From: Chionoecetes opilio
Taxonomy: Eukaryota; Arthropoda; Malacostraca; Decapoda; Majidae
NCBI GenBank assembly: GCA_016584305.1
Contig: JACEEZ010024156.1
Location: 30,827-94,826 of the forward strand
Reading direction: 5' to 3'
Length of the DNA: 64,000 nucleotides
Part shown: in pieces, positions 1-12,371 of the stretch
Position numbering within the stretch: position 1 is the stretch's first letter
How the letters are laid out: every line of letters begins with the position of its first letter
Made by a program: the position numbers and the translations under genes
Notes under the pieces: model-generated
The model's database searches: none
The model's input: the letters and a program-made list of their open reading frames with translations, nothing else
What the model was told of the DNA's origin: nothing

Positions 1-489
1 CTTCTTTTTTTTTCTCATTTCCCCCCGTCTGTGTTGGTTGGGGGTGTGTCTATTTTCTTTCAAATCTCCCATGTCACGGACACACCAAATTCTTCATTTC
101 CTTTGCGATACTCTGGAAACAGCATTTTTTTGTCTCTGTCTCTGTATTGTCCATTTTCACTTCCATTGGCAGGGGGTTTTGCCGAAAAATTTTCAATTAG
201 GTAAGGATCGCATATCTTGACCACTGATTCTTACGGGGCGGAGAGTAGCCATGATGTTCTGATGTGCGTAGTGAAATTCCTAAAAAACTGACAATCAGGG
301 CTCCAAGATCTGCATGTAACTCTAGTCTGGCAGCGACGCACTGCCGGGCATGCCGGGTGAAATCGCTCACCTACCATCATCCTCGAAAACCCTGGGGCCT
401 TTTACTCTTTCCCCGGGGGCACAACGGTGCCCGTAAACGGCAAACTGCTCGCTTGTCCCTCGTTTGGGCCTTGTTAGTGTGGACGGAGC
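1..489. other. Unassigned, low-quality sequence
   Basis: I recognise no gene here. The text has many homopolymer-like irregularities, as does everything to about 10.1 kb. From ~490 onward it becomes alignable to 29,400 and beyond. Short open frames in this stretch have no recognisable domain. Confidence 0.4.
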
Positions 490-2919
490 TTCGTCCTGCT
501 AAAAAAGCAATCCAGTCCTTTTTAACAACCCACAAACTGCGTCAAAAAAAAAAAAAAAGATTTCCTACCCCCCTTTGCGACGCTTTTAAATATTCAAAGT
601 ACAAATTTAACCCCTATAAATAAACTTAAAAAAAAAACTATAAAATATACCAACACGTTCCTAACTCCACATTTCAAACTTTTAAACTTAGATAACTTAC
701 GGGCCCAAAATTATTGTTAAAAAGGTAAACAAGTAAGGGCGGGGGAAGGAAATAAAAAAGGTTTATTGTTTCGAGGCATTGTTGATTTCCTTGATATTCC
801 GGTACGAGCGCGTTAAAGAGGGGCCGGGCCAAGGGGGCGGACGTGTGTGCGGCAGCTGGGAGGAGGAAGGGGGGATGTTTTTTTGGCCAAACAGCGATTT
901 TTTGTTGTTTTTCTTCTATTTCTGCCCGAAAATTTAAAGGGAGGGAGGGGAAATGAGTGGCGGATCTGGGGGTGGCCCGGCCACCCCTAAAATCTCTTTG
1001 GGCCTATTTGAGTCAGGGGTCTAATAAAATTCAACCATTCTTTTAAAGGGCTGTGCCGGGCCCCCCCACGCTAGTTCTGTGTCCAACCCTTGGCCACCCC
1101 TTAAAAATTTCCGGCGCGCTACTCTGGGGGAGGGGGGGAGGGAGGGAGAGCTTACGTTTGATTTGGGTTTAAGTCCTTGAAAAGTTGGCTGTTCCTCGTT
1201 ATCTTTTATTTTTTTATAAAGTCGATCAGGGGACATGTGGAGCCACAACACTGTGGTGACGGTTTACAAGGCGGGCAATTATAAAACAGTCGCAGCTGAT
1301 TTTTTTTTAAATTCCTTTTCCGTCCACGATATCTTAGTGCGGGGGGTTGTATAAGGACAATTTTTTCCGGCCCCCTCCTTTTAAAAGAATGTATTAAATG
1401 AAATTAGTTATATTGTTAAAGAAGAAAAAAATAGTGTGGGGCTAAAAAAAATAGAGACAGGGTCCGGGGTGCCCCCCATTTCAAGGCGTGCCCCCCCTTT
1501 GAAAACTTGTTTAAATTGGAAACATATGCTGAGAAAATTAGCTAAGTTTTAAATCTAAAACTAAAATCAAAATGGATCTAAATTTCAGATTTATTTTAAT
1601 TCTATTTAAAAACCCTAAAGTGCCCCCCCCCCAAGGTCTAAACCCGGGCCCCTTTCCCTTTAGGCAAGGTCCCTTTGGGTAGCCTGTTGGTCCCTAGAAC
1701 TAAAGCAGGTCCCAGATGTAAGAACGGCTGGTGCCCGCTTTCTGAGGCGCTTTTCTGAATCATGAAAAGTGCTGTAATGTCTGGCTTCATCCTCTCTTTT
1801 AAATTGATAGCTACAAAGCCCAACCTTTCTTTTTTATTCTTTCCGCTCTCCGATCACCTGTCGCACACACCACAGCCTTTGTTTTTCTTATAACCCCAAC
1901 CGCCCATCCACGTGTGGCTCTTTTGATATCTCTTAAGGTAAACAAACCCCAAGTGTAATATAAAAGACTGTGATAGTGACCCAAAGGAACAGATAGACAA
2001 TTTGCTTTGTTGTTTAATGGGCGGTTTTCAGGATCTCAGGGGGTTCTGTCCCTGTTGGTAGGGGGCTAACCAGCAGCACCTCAAAACCCCATTTTTAAAG
2101 TCTTCGGTAGACCAAACCCGGAGAGCCTTGGAGGCTTTACAACCCCCCTTGCGGAGCCTGTTGCGTCCTTCCCTTAGATCATTTTAGATCCCTTATACCC
2201 CCAGTGGATCCAGGTCCATAGGTTTTTTCCTTGTAAGGAAAACGACTTTACGCTCCACTCTGGCGACAGGACAGTCCTATTTTTTGTTTATTGACTTTTC
2301 CTGGCCCTTAAACAGATATTTTGTTAAAATTTTATTGTTTGGGTTTTGCTGAAAAAAATTTAAATCTGTTTATTTTGGTTTAGTTTCTTCCCAAATCCGC
2401 GCCCGGGAGTCTAGGGGGAAGCCACACACAAAAAACCACAATGGCGTTGGGTAAAAGTAATCCATTTTGTTTCTAATCTTTCTATTCATAGGGATTAGGG
2501 GGATTAACCCCATGATAATCAGGATATGTTTCATCTATGCCCGTCAGGCCCAGGAAGGTAAAGCCCCATCAAGGAGGTATGGTAGTGGGGGTAGAAAAGC
2601 ATTTACCGCATTTTTTTTTTTTCCCTCCTTTCAGTAACATGTAAAAAGGGGCTGTATGGGTTTGTACAAAAAATAACAATTCCCAGAGAAAAAAGAGTAA
2701 AGAGATGGATATGTTTGGAGAGGTTTAGATTTATTAAAAAAACCAATAATTCTTTACTTATATTTACATTTTTAAATTTTCATTCCTGTATCATACAAGA
2801 GATGGACATGTTTTTTGGGGTCTTGATGGTCAAAGTAATGTCTTGAGTAAATCTTGCGGTAACATGCCACTCGCCTCTCCCTGCTGTCAACCTTCAAACC
2901 TCCCCCGGGGGACAGGCCA

Positions 2920-3085
2920 TCATATTTTTGTTTTGTGCTCCCTCAGTCTTCTCATCCTTGAAATCCTTGTTCGGGACATGCGGGATCTCCGTCGGGAAAG
3001 GCGAGAACTCTGTCCCGTCTCAGGTCGAGGGAGTGGCGGGGGATGGTTTTCTGCATCCCCAAGCCTTCCCGCCCTCAGAGCTGTT
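2920..3085 (-). pseudogene. Eroded copy of the terminal exon of an unidentified gene
   Basis: On the minus strand this matches the terminal exon at 34,485-34,710, but with frame-breaking indels and substitutions. It is either a decayed duplicate or an uncorrected sequence of the same exon. Confidence 0.55.
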
Positions 3086-3284
3086 TGAGAAGGGGGGTAC
3101 CTCACACTTAAACCTTGGGGCAAAAAAAGAAATTTGTTTAATCCAATATCAATTCATTTCATAAATTATACAATTTTATAATTTTATGTTTCTTGATACT
3201 GTACCATTTGCATGTACTATTCATTAATGACTGCCTTTTTCAAACCCCTAAAATTGGACATCTTCTACAGGTACACTTCTCTTG

Positions 3285-3425
3285 AGGAGAATGAGGTGTG
3301 GGCGCCACTGTTTGGGTTGGAAGGGGAAAGGGGTTGTCGGGCGCCGTGGAAGGTCGCCCAACGGTCCAGCAGCTTGCGAACCTCAGCCGTTCAGCTGTGT
3401 CCCCTCCAACATCTGCTGCAAACTG
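3285..3425 (-). pseudogene. Eroded copy of the penultimate exon of the same gene
   Basis: This corresponds to the exon at 34,887-35,036 and has the same order and orientation relative to its neighbour at 2,920-3,085. The frame is broken by indels. Confidence 0.5.
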
Positions 3426-4034
3426 AAAAGGTTGTTAAAAAGCTTACATGGTTGTACCCCCAAAATATTGCTTTACTTAGATTTTCGAAAGACCCTGACT
3501 GCACGCAAGGTCCATCTGACGTGGAAGGGTAAGATAAGGCTTGGGAGAATTATTTTTTGGGACAAACAGGTATTTTTTTGAAGAGCTTATAAAAAATCAC
3601 AAAAGGGTGAAGCATCCCCCGTCTAGCCACATGTTTGCAAAATTTTTTTCCCTATTTTTAGTATTCCCCTTTTTTTCCCTTTTTAAGGGCCTTCTCCCAA
3701 ACATGTGGCTAAAAACCTAAGACATTTGTTATTTACAAAAATAAAAATTTTGGACATTTATTTTGATTAAAAATATCCCTAAAAATTTTTTAACTTAAAC
3801 ACAAAACTTTAAATTTTACTCCAAAATTATTTATTATGTGGTGATCAATTTTTTTGTTACTAAAATACTTTACTTTAAATTTTTCTACAGATAGCAGAGT
3901 GGGGTTTAAAGGTGGGTTTGTGACCCGTGGGAGGTGCAAGGGAATTGAATTGTGAAATTTTTGACTTAAGTCCTAGATTCATCGTGAGTCACTCTTTTGG
4001 GGGCTTCGCGACTTTGCGGATTCCTGCGGACTAT

Positions 4035-5935
4035 TGGGGGATGGGGAATGGGTGTGGGGTGATGGGTGGTGAATGGGGGGGGGTGATGGTTGGGGGGGAT
4101 GGTAGGGGGGAGGGAATAGGTGGGAGGGAATGGGTGATGAAAGGGTTTTTTGGTGATGGGTAAAGGGTGGGTGAATGGGTTGGGGGGTGATGGGGAAAGG
4201 GTGAGTGAAAGGGTGGGGGGGATGGTAAAAAGGGTGAGTGAAAGGTTGGGAGTGAATAAAAGGGGTTTTTTCGTTAATACATACATTTCTACATCCTGAT
4301 TTCAGGAAATTAGAAGGGCTATCTGGAGATCTGTGTTTGGTGGGCCAGTCTCATAATGGCATTTTTTATTTTTTTTTCGGTTTTTTTTTTGATAATATTA
4401 TAGAACAAACATTTCCAAGATAACAAAAAATCTTTTTTTACTGATAAACATAATTTTGGTACGAAATAACCCCATTTTATGATGTTTTGTATTTTTAGTT
4501 AACGCTAATTTATGCATGCGCTAATTCTTTATAAAAAAAAAAAAATATAGCATGGAAAACTAAATAATTCCGCTTCTATTGATGTTCTCCATGTAAAAAA
4601 GTTTTCAAAAAATATTAAATGGGGAAAAGTTTAAGTTCATGCATATTTCTTGAGAGTCTCATAATGGCATTTTTTTAGTGTGTTTTAGGGGTTTTTTTTT
4701 GTAATATTAAGAACAAAAATTTTTGAAGATAACAATATATCTTTTTATACTGAAAACATAAATTAGGGAGGGAAAATTGTCATCTCGGTGGCCTCGTACA
4801 GACTCCCTCCGTGAGTCTCAATCTCAGGGCAGGCTTTTACACCAGACGGCTTTGGTTAGGCGGAAACTATATATAGTTGAGCTATAGTTTTGCATATTCA
4901 AAAGTATTCGATTTTAAAATTTTTGTAGTATGCTTACGAGGAAAAACAAGTGATAGTTTCGAAGTAAAGAATTAAGAAAAACATAATCTTTGAGTAGAGG
5001 GGAAGTTTAGTTAATGACAATATTATATGGGTTTCCATAGACCAATATAGCCTGATTTTCAGTGGTCTTGGGTTAACCTTCACGGGAGGGACTTTTTTAC
5101 CCCGCCGTGCACACCACCGGGCAAAATTTTCTCCAAATCGCCGTTTTCTCCAAAATTTCAACTGCTAAGCTTCAAGATACAAAGGAAAACATCGTTCTTT
5201 AAACTTTCGTCTACGTTACGCAAAATCAAATAACGCTATGGCAGGGGCTTATGGCTATTTAAAATCTCTGGGTTCTTTACGTGAGGTGAAGAAATAAGTG
5301 TTATTCGCCCCTCCTGGAGGGAGGCTTAAAAATTCTGGGTGGGGGGAAAAGGGGGATGTAGGGATTTTTAAGTAACGGGAAATACCACGTTAGGTCTCAC
5401 GGCCCCTTTTAGCTTCCTTGTTTTCTTATTTTTCCCGAAACCCGAAAGCGCAGATTTGCGTTCCAAAGTTCCGGGTTCGATCACGAACGGAATATCTCGC
5501 GGACTCCCGACGAGTGATCGTGCCCCAATTACTTTCTTATTAAAAAAGAAATTTTCTTTTGTTTTTTAGGGATAAACTGTCCAACCGGTGTGTGTGTTGT
5601 TGCGGGTTTGCGGGGCAGGGGCGGCGGGGGACGAAGACGCCTCACTCTCTTTATCCCCCATGACGTGAAGCTGGTGGCGGGAACACGAGAACCCACCGTC
5701 TTCCTCCGCTCAGGTAAAACAGGAAAAAGGGGGCTTGGAATGTCCTTGTAAATCTGCCTAATTCGCACCCTTTCCTGGTCCGACGATCACTTTACTGTTT
5801 TTGTTTTAATAGGTGAACAACCTGCCCCCCCTTTCACTTACTGACTGATTTTGTGCCGGGGAAAAGGGGAAAATTTCGGTTTTTCTTTATTTCATTGTAT
5901 TTTGACATATTAACCAATTATCAATAAACATAGGC
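4035..5935. repeat. Eroded duplicate of 41.28-43.27 kb
   Basis: The GGGTGATGGGT-type minisatellite (4,040-4,250), the twice-repeated block beginning near 4,350 and 4,655, a LINE 3' end (about 5,290-5,435) and cystinosin exon 2 (5,603-5,713) follow in the same order as at 41,280-43,275. The join at ~4,030 skips the 5.6 kb present at 35,705-41,280 in the clean copy. Confidence 0.8.
5603..5713 (+). pseudogene. Eroded copy of cystinosin exon 2
   Basis: This corresponds base for base, with several deletions and substitutions, to the intact exon at 42,923-43,043. It is about 10 bases shorter, and the frame is lost. The downstream donor (CAG|GTAAAA) and flanking intron are recognisable. It sits at the correct side and distance to feed exon 3 at 15,069, so it may be an uncorrected version of the real exon rather than a separate pseudogene. 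Confidence 0.7.
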
Positions 5936-8340
5936 ATAAAAAAACGAAAATGAAAAAAGTAATGTAATTTTCGTTCAACTAAAAACGTCTTCTCAAAAAA
6001 TATAATTGGGGCCCTTTTTTATCGACCTCCGCTCAAAAAAATACAATGGGCGAAAAACCTTGAACAAATATTTGGGAAAATTTGTTCTCAGAAAAAAAGC
6101 GAATTTCGGTGATTTAAAATTCCCGTTACTTTTTGGGGGGGCTCGCTTAAATACTTCGGGGCACCTCTCTATTTAAATCTCCAAAAAAGTGCTTTATACC
6201 AAAACGGGATCTCCAAAGAGAGGCGAAAATATTTTAGATCTTTTTTTCACAACTGCGAAAATCTTGTCATAACGTTAACGTCGGATCCAAATTTTAGTAC
6301 AGTGACCACCCGGGCGATTACTTTCAGTTTTAAAACCTAAGACAACGAAGTCGAAAGTAAAAAAAAATTTTCTTAATTATCAAAAGGCAGACTTCGAAAA
6401 CTAAAAAAAATTTTAAAAACACCGTTGGAATGTTATCTCAAAAGAAACGACAAAAATTAGCATGGCATGAATTCACCAAAGCTTAATTTAGCAATCAATC
6501 CTCAATACCTGCGATATAGCATCTTTAAAAACTTTAACCGAATGGTGGCCCCGCGAAATCAAGGACAGCTTGCAGAAAAAACGTGCAATGAAAAACACAT
6601 AAAAACCCAAAAAATAAAGACAAAAACGCGATCACACAAATTTGACGAATACGAAAAACTCTTAACAAGCAAAAAAATTTTAAAGTACGTATTGCCGAAT
6701 GAGCAAATCAAACCCTAAAGATTCTCAGCTATTTAAAAAGGAAAAATATGACGTCAACCATGGGAAACCTTGGGAAATGGAAATGGCAACCAAGAAATAA
6801 AATATCTATGGGGGATATCAAAATCTTTTTGCATCCCCTTCACAGGGGAAAACACGAAAAATCAACCCTCCCAAAAACCAGAACAAAGGTATTGCCTCAG
6901 TCTTAACCCTTTTTCGAATGTGATTTTTTGCTCGCAAAAATCAGAAATAAAAAAACTCCTGGTCCTGTAAAATTTCCCCCGCATATTAAAAAAGCAAAGA
7001 ACAAAATAGTAAAACCATTTTCCATCTTTTTTAAATAAGTCTTTCTCCCCGGGAAATGTACCGTCGAATGGAAACTAAAAAATTCCCCCCCTTTTTAAAA
7101 AAAGGGAAGCAATCGCACCCCGGGAACTATCGCCCTCATTTACCCCTTCTGAAAATTTGGATCCTCATAAGAACAAATGTTAAGTTTTAAAAAAAATCAT
7201 AATAAAAGACCGCAGCGGGTTCAAAAAAAACGCTCATCCTCCAATTTATTTGTTTTTTAAAATAGTGTATTAAAAATGACGAAACCGAGGCTAACGTATT
7301 TTACCTCGATTTTCAAAAACGTTCGAAAAAGTTCCTCATAAGCGTCTCATTAGAAAAGAAAAGCTCGGGGTTAACGGGTCTCTTAAAATTTGGGATGAAA
7401 ACGGGCTAAAAATCGAAAAAAGGGTGGTAAAAAGGGAAAATTCTTCTGACGGGACCTGTAAATAGGGGTGTTCCTCAAGATCATTTCTCGGACCTTTCCC
7501 TGTTTTTAATATACAAAAATGCCATTGACGAGGGATCACATCAGGATATCGAATTTTTGCTGATGACACGAAATCAAAAACTAGCTCTACAGAATCTCAC
7601 GCCCCTCATAAAAAACGTTAAAACACGCTAACAAAATGGTAAAAAAACTGGCAAATAAATTTTCCAACCTTAAAAATCCATGTACTCATTCGGAAATAAC
7701 AACCCTCAAAAGTTACGGATAAACGATTTCCAACTAAAAAGTGTTGATAAAGAAAAAGATTTGGGCGTTAAAAATCTCGAAAGATCTCAAACCAAATAAC
7801 CAATTATAGGGTGAAAAAAATGCAAAAAAATTGGGGTTGGTTTTATTGGGGCAACTTCGTTTAAAAATCTAAAAAATTTAACTCACTTTTTTAAAACTCC
7901 TTGTTCGCCCCCATCTAGAATCTGTGTGCAGTTCTGGCCCCTTTAAAAAAAAGGAATAGATAACTAGAAAAAATCAGCGCAAGAAACCAAAATGATACCT
8001 AGATTGCGAAATAATCGTACGAAATGGCTAAAAGACTTAACTTTTTCCCACTAAAAAAACGAAGGATAAGAGGGACCTCACGAAGTTTTTAAAATTTTCA
8101 CGGATTTAAAACGAGTCCCAAAAAATCTTTTCACGCTAGACCGGGCCCAAGCTAAACTAGAAACACAGATTTAAAATGCAGGAAAGGGTTTTTTGTAACG
8201 AACGAAGAAAAGTACTTTTTCCCAAAACCCGTGTTGAAAAAGTATGGAAGGGCTGCCGTCAACGTAAAAAACTCAAAAAATGAATCATTTAAATCGCCTC
8301 GATAAATTTTCATATCAAACCCCCGGGTTGTCACGTTTAT
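5936..8340 (+). mobile_element. Decayed CR1-like LINE inserted in the eroded duplicate
   Basis: This segment is absent from the clean copy, where 43,275 continues directly into the sequence matching 9,263. Pieces of a non-LTR reverse transcriptase can be read on the + strand in shifting frames: HPGNYRP near 7,115, a YLDFQK motif near 7,300, NRGVPQ near 7,455, a degenerate FADDT block near 7,555, and KSVDKEKDLGV near 7,740. These are hallmarks of the CR1/L2-type LINE RT and its C-terminal region. Dozens of frameshifts make it non-coding as written. Part of the decay may be sequence error, as in the rest of 1-10 kb. Confidence 0.7.
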
Positions 8341-9262
8341 CTGGGAAAAAATAATTTTCTCGGGGGCCCCTGAAACTTACTCTCATTGCTAAAAGATTGC
8401 GAGTCGCGTCTACAAACCCCTCCCACACGTCTCAGACAGCCCCAGAAAAACGGTCACTACTACAACTTTTGACTGTGACGGGGGGTGGTTCGTAAGGGCC
8501 CTTCATTAGTGACCACCTCGGGTTTATTACCCGGGTCACTGCTGCAGGGGGCATTGAAGTACGCTTTCCCACTTGAAAGTGCACTCCCCTGGATTGAAAA
8601 GGGCTGGGCCTGATTTACTGCTGCCTCCCAAAAAAGCGCCAGGGAAAGGGGCCGCAAACCCCCCTGAACTTCCCCACTGACCTACACCAACCCTACATTA
8701 ACCTCATAAAAAACACACAGAAGCCCCGAGTTAAAAAGTTCCACTACTATCTCGACCCGTGCGGGCTGTGGGTTTAGTTTGGGGCCTGACAGTTGTGACC
8801 CCATCGGGTTTAGGACCAGGGGTCCTGCGCAGGAGGGTTGAAGTGTACGGCGTCCTACATGGGAAAATAACAATCCGCAGGGTTTAACGGAGCTGGGGGC
8901 CCGATTGACTGCTGCCTCCCAAAAAAGCGCCAGGCAAGGCTGCCCACCACCCCTTTAACCTCACCTGTGTTCACACCTTACAAAACACATAACATACCTA
9001 TCTTCAACACTAAACCCCCCCCCAAAATATAGTAGTTACCTAATTACAGCTTTCAACTTTCCCACAAATTCCTGCGTTTTTTAATTGCTGTTAAACATTT
9101 TTTCCGGCCCCGCTTCGGCTGGAGGGATGGGGGGGTGAGGGGGAGCCCTTTTACTTCCACCTTTTTTCTCTTTTATCTAGTTTTTTAGTATGTTAAAGCA
9201 AAAAAGTCTTGTAAGGGCCTTCGGTCTGTTGCTTTTTTGTTTCCTTTGTATTCCTTTTTAAA
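8341..9262. repeat. Two imperfect ~300-bp direct repeats
   Basis: A block ending in a shared 25-base stretch (CTGCCTCCCAAAAAAGCGCC...) occurs around 8,460-8,650 and again around 8,770-8,940. The copies share order but are diverged. This is part of the insertion missing from the clean duplicate. No coding potential is recognised. Confidence 0.45.
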
Positions 9263-9760
9263 TTTTAAGCATGAGACCTTAAAAAAATAAAAAATTTTCG
9301 CCCTTTTTAAAGTTCGTCCGACCATTTCATCTTCCTGATTTTATGTAGTTGAGTATACCCTTAGCGAGTGTACAAATATTTTGTCACTTTTTGCATCCAG
9401 TCAGCCTTTTTTTTAAAAATCCCAATAAAAACTGTAAATTCCCCAGCTTCGAAAACGCTGCTGGGAACGGGAACATACGCCCGGCTCGGTGCTAACAGGA
9501 GAAGGGCTCCTCTCCCCCCTGTCGTAAACACAAAGTAAATATTACTTGAAGATTTTTTTTGGGTTTTCTCATAGATTTTTTTTTCGATTGCACATGCATG
9601 CTCCTTTATGGGTCAGCAAAACAGCTGGCCTTTCAAAAAAAGTTTGCACACGTTTTCCGGGTGATACGACAAAGTTAAAAAGTGTTGAAAAAAATTATGC
9701 GGCGAACAGGGCAAAATTGGGAAAGGGAATTAAATTTGCAAGGGTTTGGGGGTGACACAC
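9263..9760. repeat. Eroded duplicate of 43.28-43.79 kb
   Basis: Collinear with 43,276-43,790. It resumes exactly where the LINE-bearing insertion ends, so the insertion site lies between the sequences equivalent to 43,270 and 43,280. Confidence 0.75.
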
Positions 9761-10240
9761 AACCCCCAAACACCCCACACACACCACACCACACCACAAA
9801 ACACACACACACACACACCACACAACCCCCACACACACACACCACAAACACACCCACACACACACCCCTCACTCCTCACTCCCCCATACCCCTCACCCCT
9901 CACTCACTCACCCCCACGCCTTCACTCACCCCTATCACTCACCCTCCTCACTCACTCACTCCTCACTCGGGGCCCCCCAATCACCATCACCTCACTCCCC
10001 TTTATCACCCCCCACTCCTCACCTCACTCCCCTCCCCACCCCTCCTCATCCCCTCCTCCTCCCCCACTCCCACTCACTCCTCACTCACTCACCCCACCCC
10101 CCCCCCCCCCCCCCCAAAAAAAAAAACCCCACCCCCCCCCCCACCCCCCCCCACCCACCCCCCACCCACCCCCCCCCCACCCCCCCCCCCCTCACGGATG
10201 CTGTTGTATTGCTGTGTGTCACCACCATCACTATCACCAA
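9761..10240. repeat. CA/C-rich low-complexity tract
   Basis: Degenerate (CA)n followed by C-rich, CTCACTCACCCC-type repeats. The long open frames across it in several phases are compositional artefacts. The equivalent clean region (43,795-44,066) is a nearly pure (CA)n. Confidence 0.8.
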
Positions 10241-10571
10241 TTGTTGTGTGTAAGGGGGTTGTTGTGTGTAAGGGGTTGTTATGTGTAAGGGGTTGTTGTG
10301 TGTAAGGGGGTTGTTGTGTGTAAGGGGTTGTGTGTGTAAGGGGTTGTTGTGTGTAAGGGGTTGTTGTGTGTAAGGGGTTGTTGTGTGTAAGGGGTTGTTG
10401 TGTGTAAGGGGTTGTGTGTAAGGGGTTGTTGTGTGTAAGGGGTTATTGTGTGTAAGGGGTTGTTGTGTGTAAGGGGTTGTTGTGTGTAAGGGGTTGTTGT
10501 GTGTAAGGGGGTTGTTGTGTTTAAGGGGTTGTTGTGTGTAAGGGGGTTGTTGTGTGTAAGGGGTTGTTGTT
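10241..10571. repeat. 17-bp minisatellite, copy 1
   Basis: Tandem units of TTGTTGTGTGTAAGGGG, about 19 copies with occasional 1-3 base slips. The same array occurs at 44,119-44,587 and 51,012-52,010. It has no spacers and so is not a CRISPR array. Confidence 0.95.
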
Positions 10572-10772
10572 GCCGCTAACATCTGTTCGTCCGCCTCGTA
10601 TTCTGGTTCAAACATACGTATAGGGTTGGGCTCCCATCACAATCTGTTGTTCGTTTTCCTCATAGTATACGCTAGCAGCGTCATTTATTTCGGTCTCAGA
10701 TTGAGCATCGTACTCTAGATCTATCACAGCGACAGATTCACTGTCTGACACCGAAGTACAATCGCTCATCAT
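10569..10772 (-). pseudogene. Acidic Ser/Glu-rich N-terminal reading frame, frameshifted
   Basis: Starting at the ATG ending at 10,772, about 52 codons encode a Ser-, Asp- and Glu-rich peptide beginning MMSDCTSVSDSES and ending near GAQPYTYV before a TGA. One base out of phase, the frame continues as FEPEYEADEQ and runs straight into the 17-bp array. Acidic leaders with a Pro-Tyr...Phe-Glu-Pro-Glu motif occur in some transposon-linked invertebrate proteins, but I do not assign a family. A TGACGTCA palindrome lies about 55 bases upstream of the start. The copy at 44,587-44,788 has the same frameshift. Confidence 0.35.
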
Positions 10773-12154
10773 AACATTTGCCGACAGGTGTCAGACAGAT
10801 GTTTACATTAAAGCGTTCCTCCTCTGACGTCATCAATAACATTCGTAGCCCTGTTGAGGGAAGATTTTTTTTTCGCGCGCTTTTTACAAAAGTCGTGTTT
10901 TTACGGAAATAAGGCCTAGAAATCAATTATTTTTGGTGGATTAGGTGTTTTAAATGTACATAATCAGAGGTGGGCACTAAATACATTGAATGTATTTAAA
11001 TATTAAATACTAAATACATGGGATTATGTATTTAAATACTAAATACTAAATACATTTTACGAATGTATTTAAATACTAAATACATCAATTGTATTTAAAT
11101 ACATCAATTGTATTTAAATACATTTGTAAATACATTTTAAATACAAACAAATTTTAACATGTCCGAAAAAAATGAATTTCCTTAGGATTTAACATAAGAA
11201 CATAAGAAAATAAGGAAGCTACAAGAGGCCGTGAGGCCTACACGTGGTAGTTCCTGTTACCTAACACTACCTACATCCAGTGGCTGTCCTGGCTTGTGTG
11301 GCGCCCTGGGCGAACCCTAACTTCGGCGCACCCCACCCCCCCCCCTTCCACTGTTACAACAAATAATGTCAAAATTCAACAATAAATATATTTTTAATCA
11401 AGATATTAGAAACCAAAAGATTAAATCCGTAGCATTTCAAATAATGCAACAATTATAAATAATATACAGTATATAGAACCATAAATATACAACACAAATA
11501 CCAATATAATAAAAATTTAACTTAAATTATATACTAGCATAAAAACAAAAAACAAACAAATAGAGAAAATTGTTGTTTATACATACGAATAGAATAGAGA
11601 AGAAATTACTATAGATAGGAATTATAACAATTGTAAGAAAAGGCAAATGTAGAAGGCTCCTCATCCTGACTAGTGCCAGAGGGTGTTCAAAAATATTTCA
11701 GAAGTGCCCCTGAATTTCCTTTAAACCTTTTAAGACATATGTGCAATTAATAACTGTTAAAAAATATATACATATGTCAAGGGGTTATCTTTTCACACAT
11801 TTGGCTTCCACGTCATTGAATTTTATAAGTAATCATGAAAGTCTTAATGACACGTGTGGAGGAATATATTTTTTGTTGTTGATGTAAATGATTACTTTCA
11901 TCAAGGTTTAAATGACGAAATAGGGAGGAAGCAGGGGCGCACCCAGGTAGGGCAGCCATAGCCTAGTAGGGTTGCCATACGTCAGGATTTTCCCGGACAT
12001 GTCCGGAATTTAGATGTCAAAATCAGCGTCCGGGGGGAATTTGAAAATTTTCGAAATGTCCGAAATTTCAACATCCATTACCATTGTTCATAAAAATACA
12101 AATTTGTATAACTTTATTGACGAGAGAGAGAGAGAGAGAGAGAAGGGGGGGAGG

Positions 12155-12371
12155 CAGTGGTGTAGCTACGGGGGGGCACGTACCCCCCCATGATAATCCG
12201 GTGGCCCCCCACTGGCCATGGCTGCCGTATTCTGTATAATGCTCTAATACCCACCAGTCCACCACCGATCTGATCTTAGAATATGCCCTTATACCCTTCT
12301 ACATTAGAGGCATCAGAATGCCTCCGTTTGCCTAGTGCCACCCTATTGATAGATACCTAGCTACGCCACTG
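12155..12371. mobile_element. Nested hAT-like MITE (CAGTGGYGTAGCTA family)
   Basis: It begins CAGTGGTGTAGCTACGG and ends with the inverse TAGCTACGCCACTG, 217 bp. Related copies are at 29,188-29,399 and, in the second copy of this region, near 46,185-46,401. No matching 8-bp flanks are visible. The downstream flank is shared among copies, so the ends may belong to a larger repeat. Confidence 0.55.

Larger units (their letters stand above)
490..4025. repeat. Eroded duplicate of 29.4-33.06 kb and 33.8-35.7 kb
   Basis: Collinear similarity, with many single-base changes and indels in runs, links 490-2,300 to 29,400-31,970 and 2,300-4,025 to 33,780-35,705 (also to 31,970-33,060). Anchors include the block near 1,680-1,800, which matches 31,260-31,380, and the block near 2,440-2,580, which matches 32,050-32,190 and 33,890-34,030. 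Compared with 29.4-31 kb it lacks the 30,215-30,938 insertion. The error pattern looks like an unpolished assembly end or a badly decayed duplicate. Confidence 0.75.

Noticed and set aside
10241..10571. CRISPR array
   Set aside because: 17-bp units follow each other without spacers, and the genome is eukaryotic. The same holds for 44,119-44,587 and 51,012-52,010.
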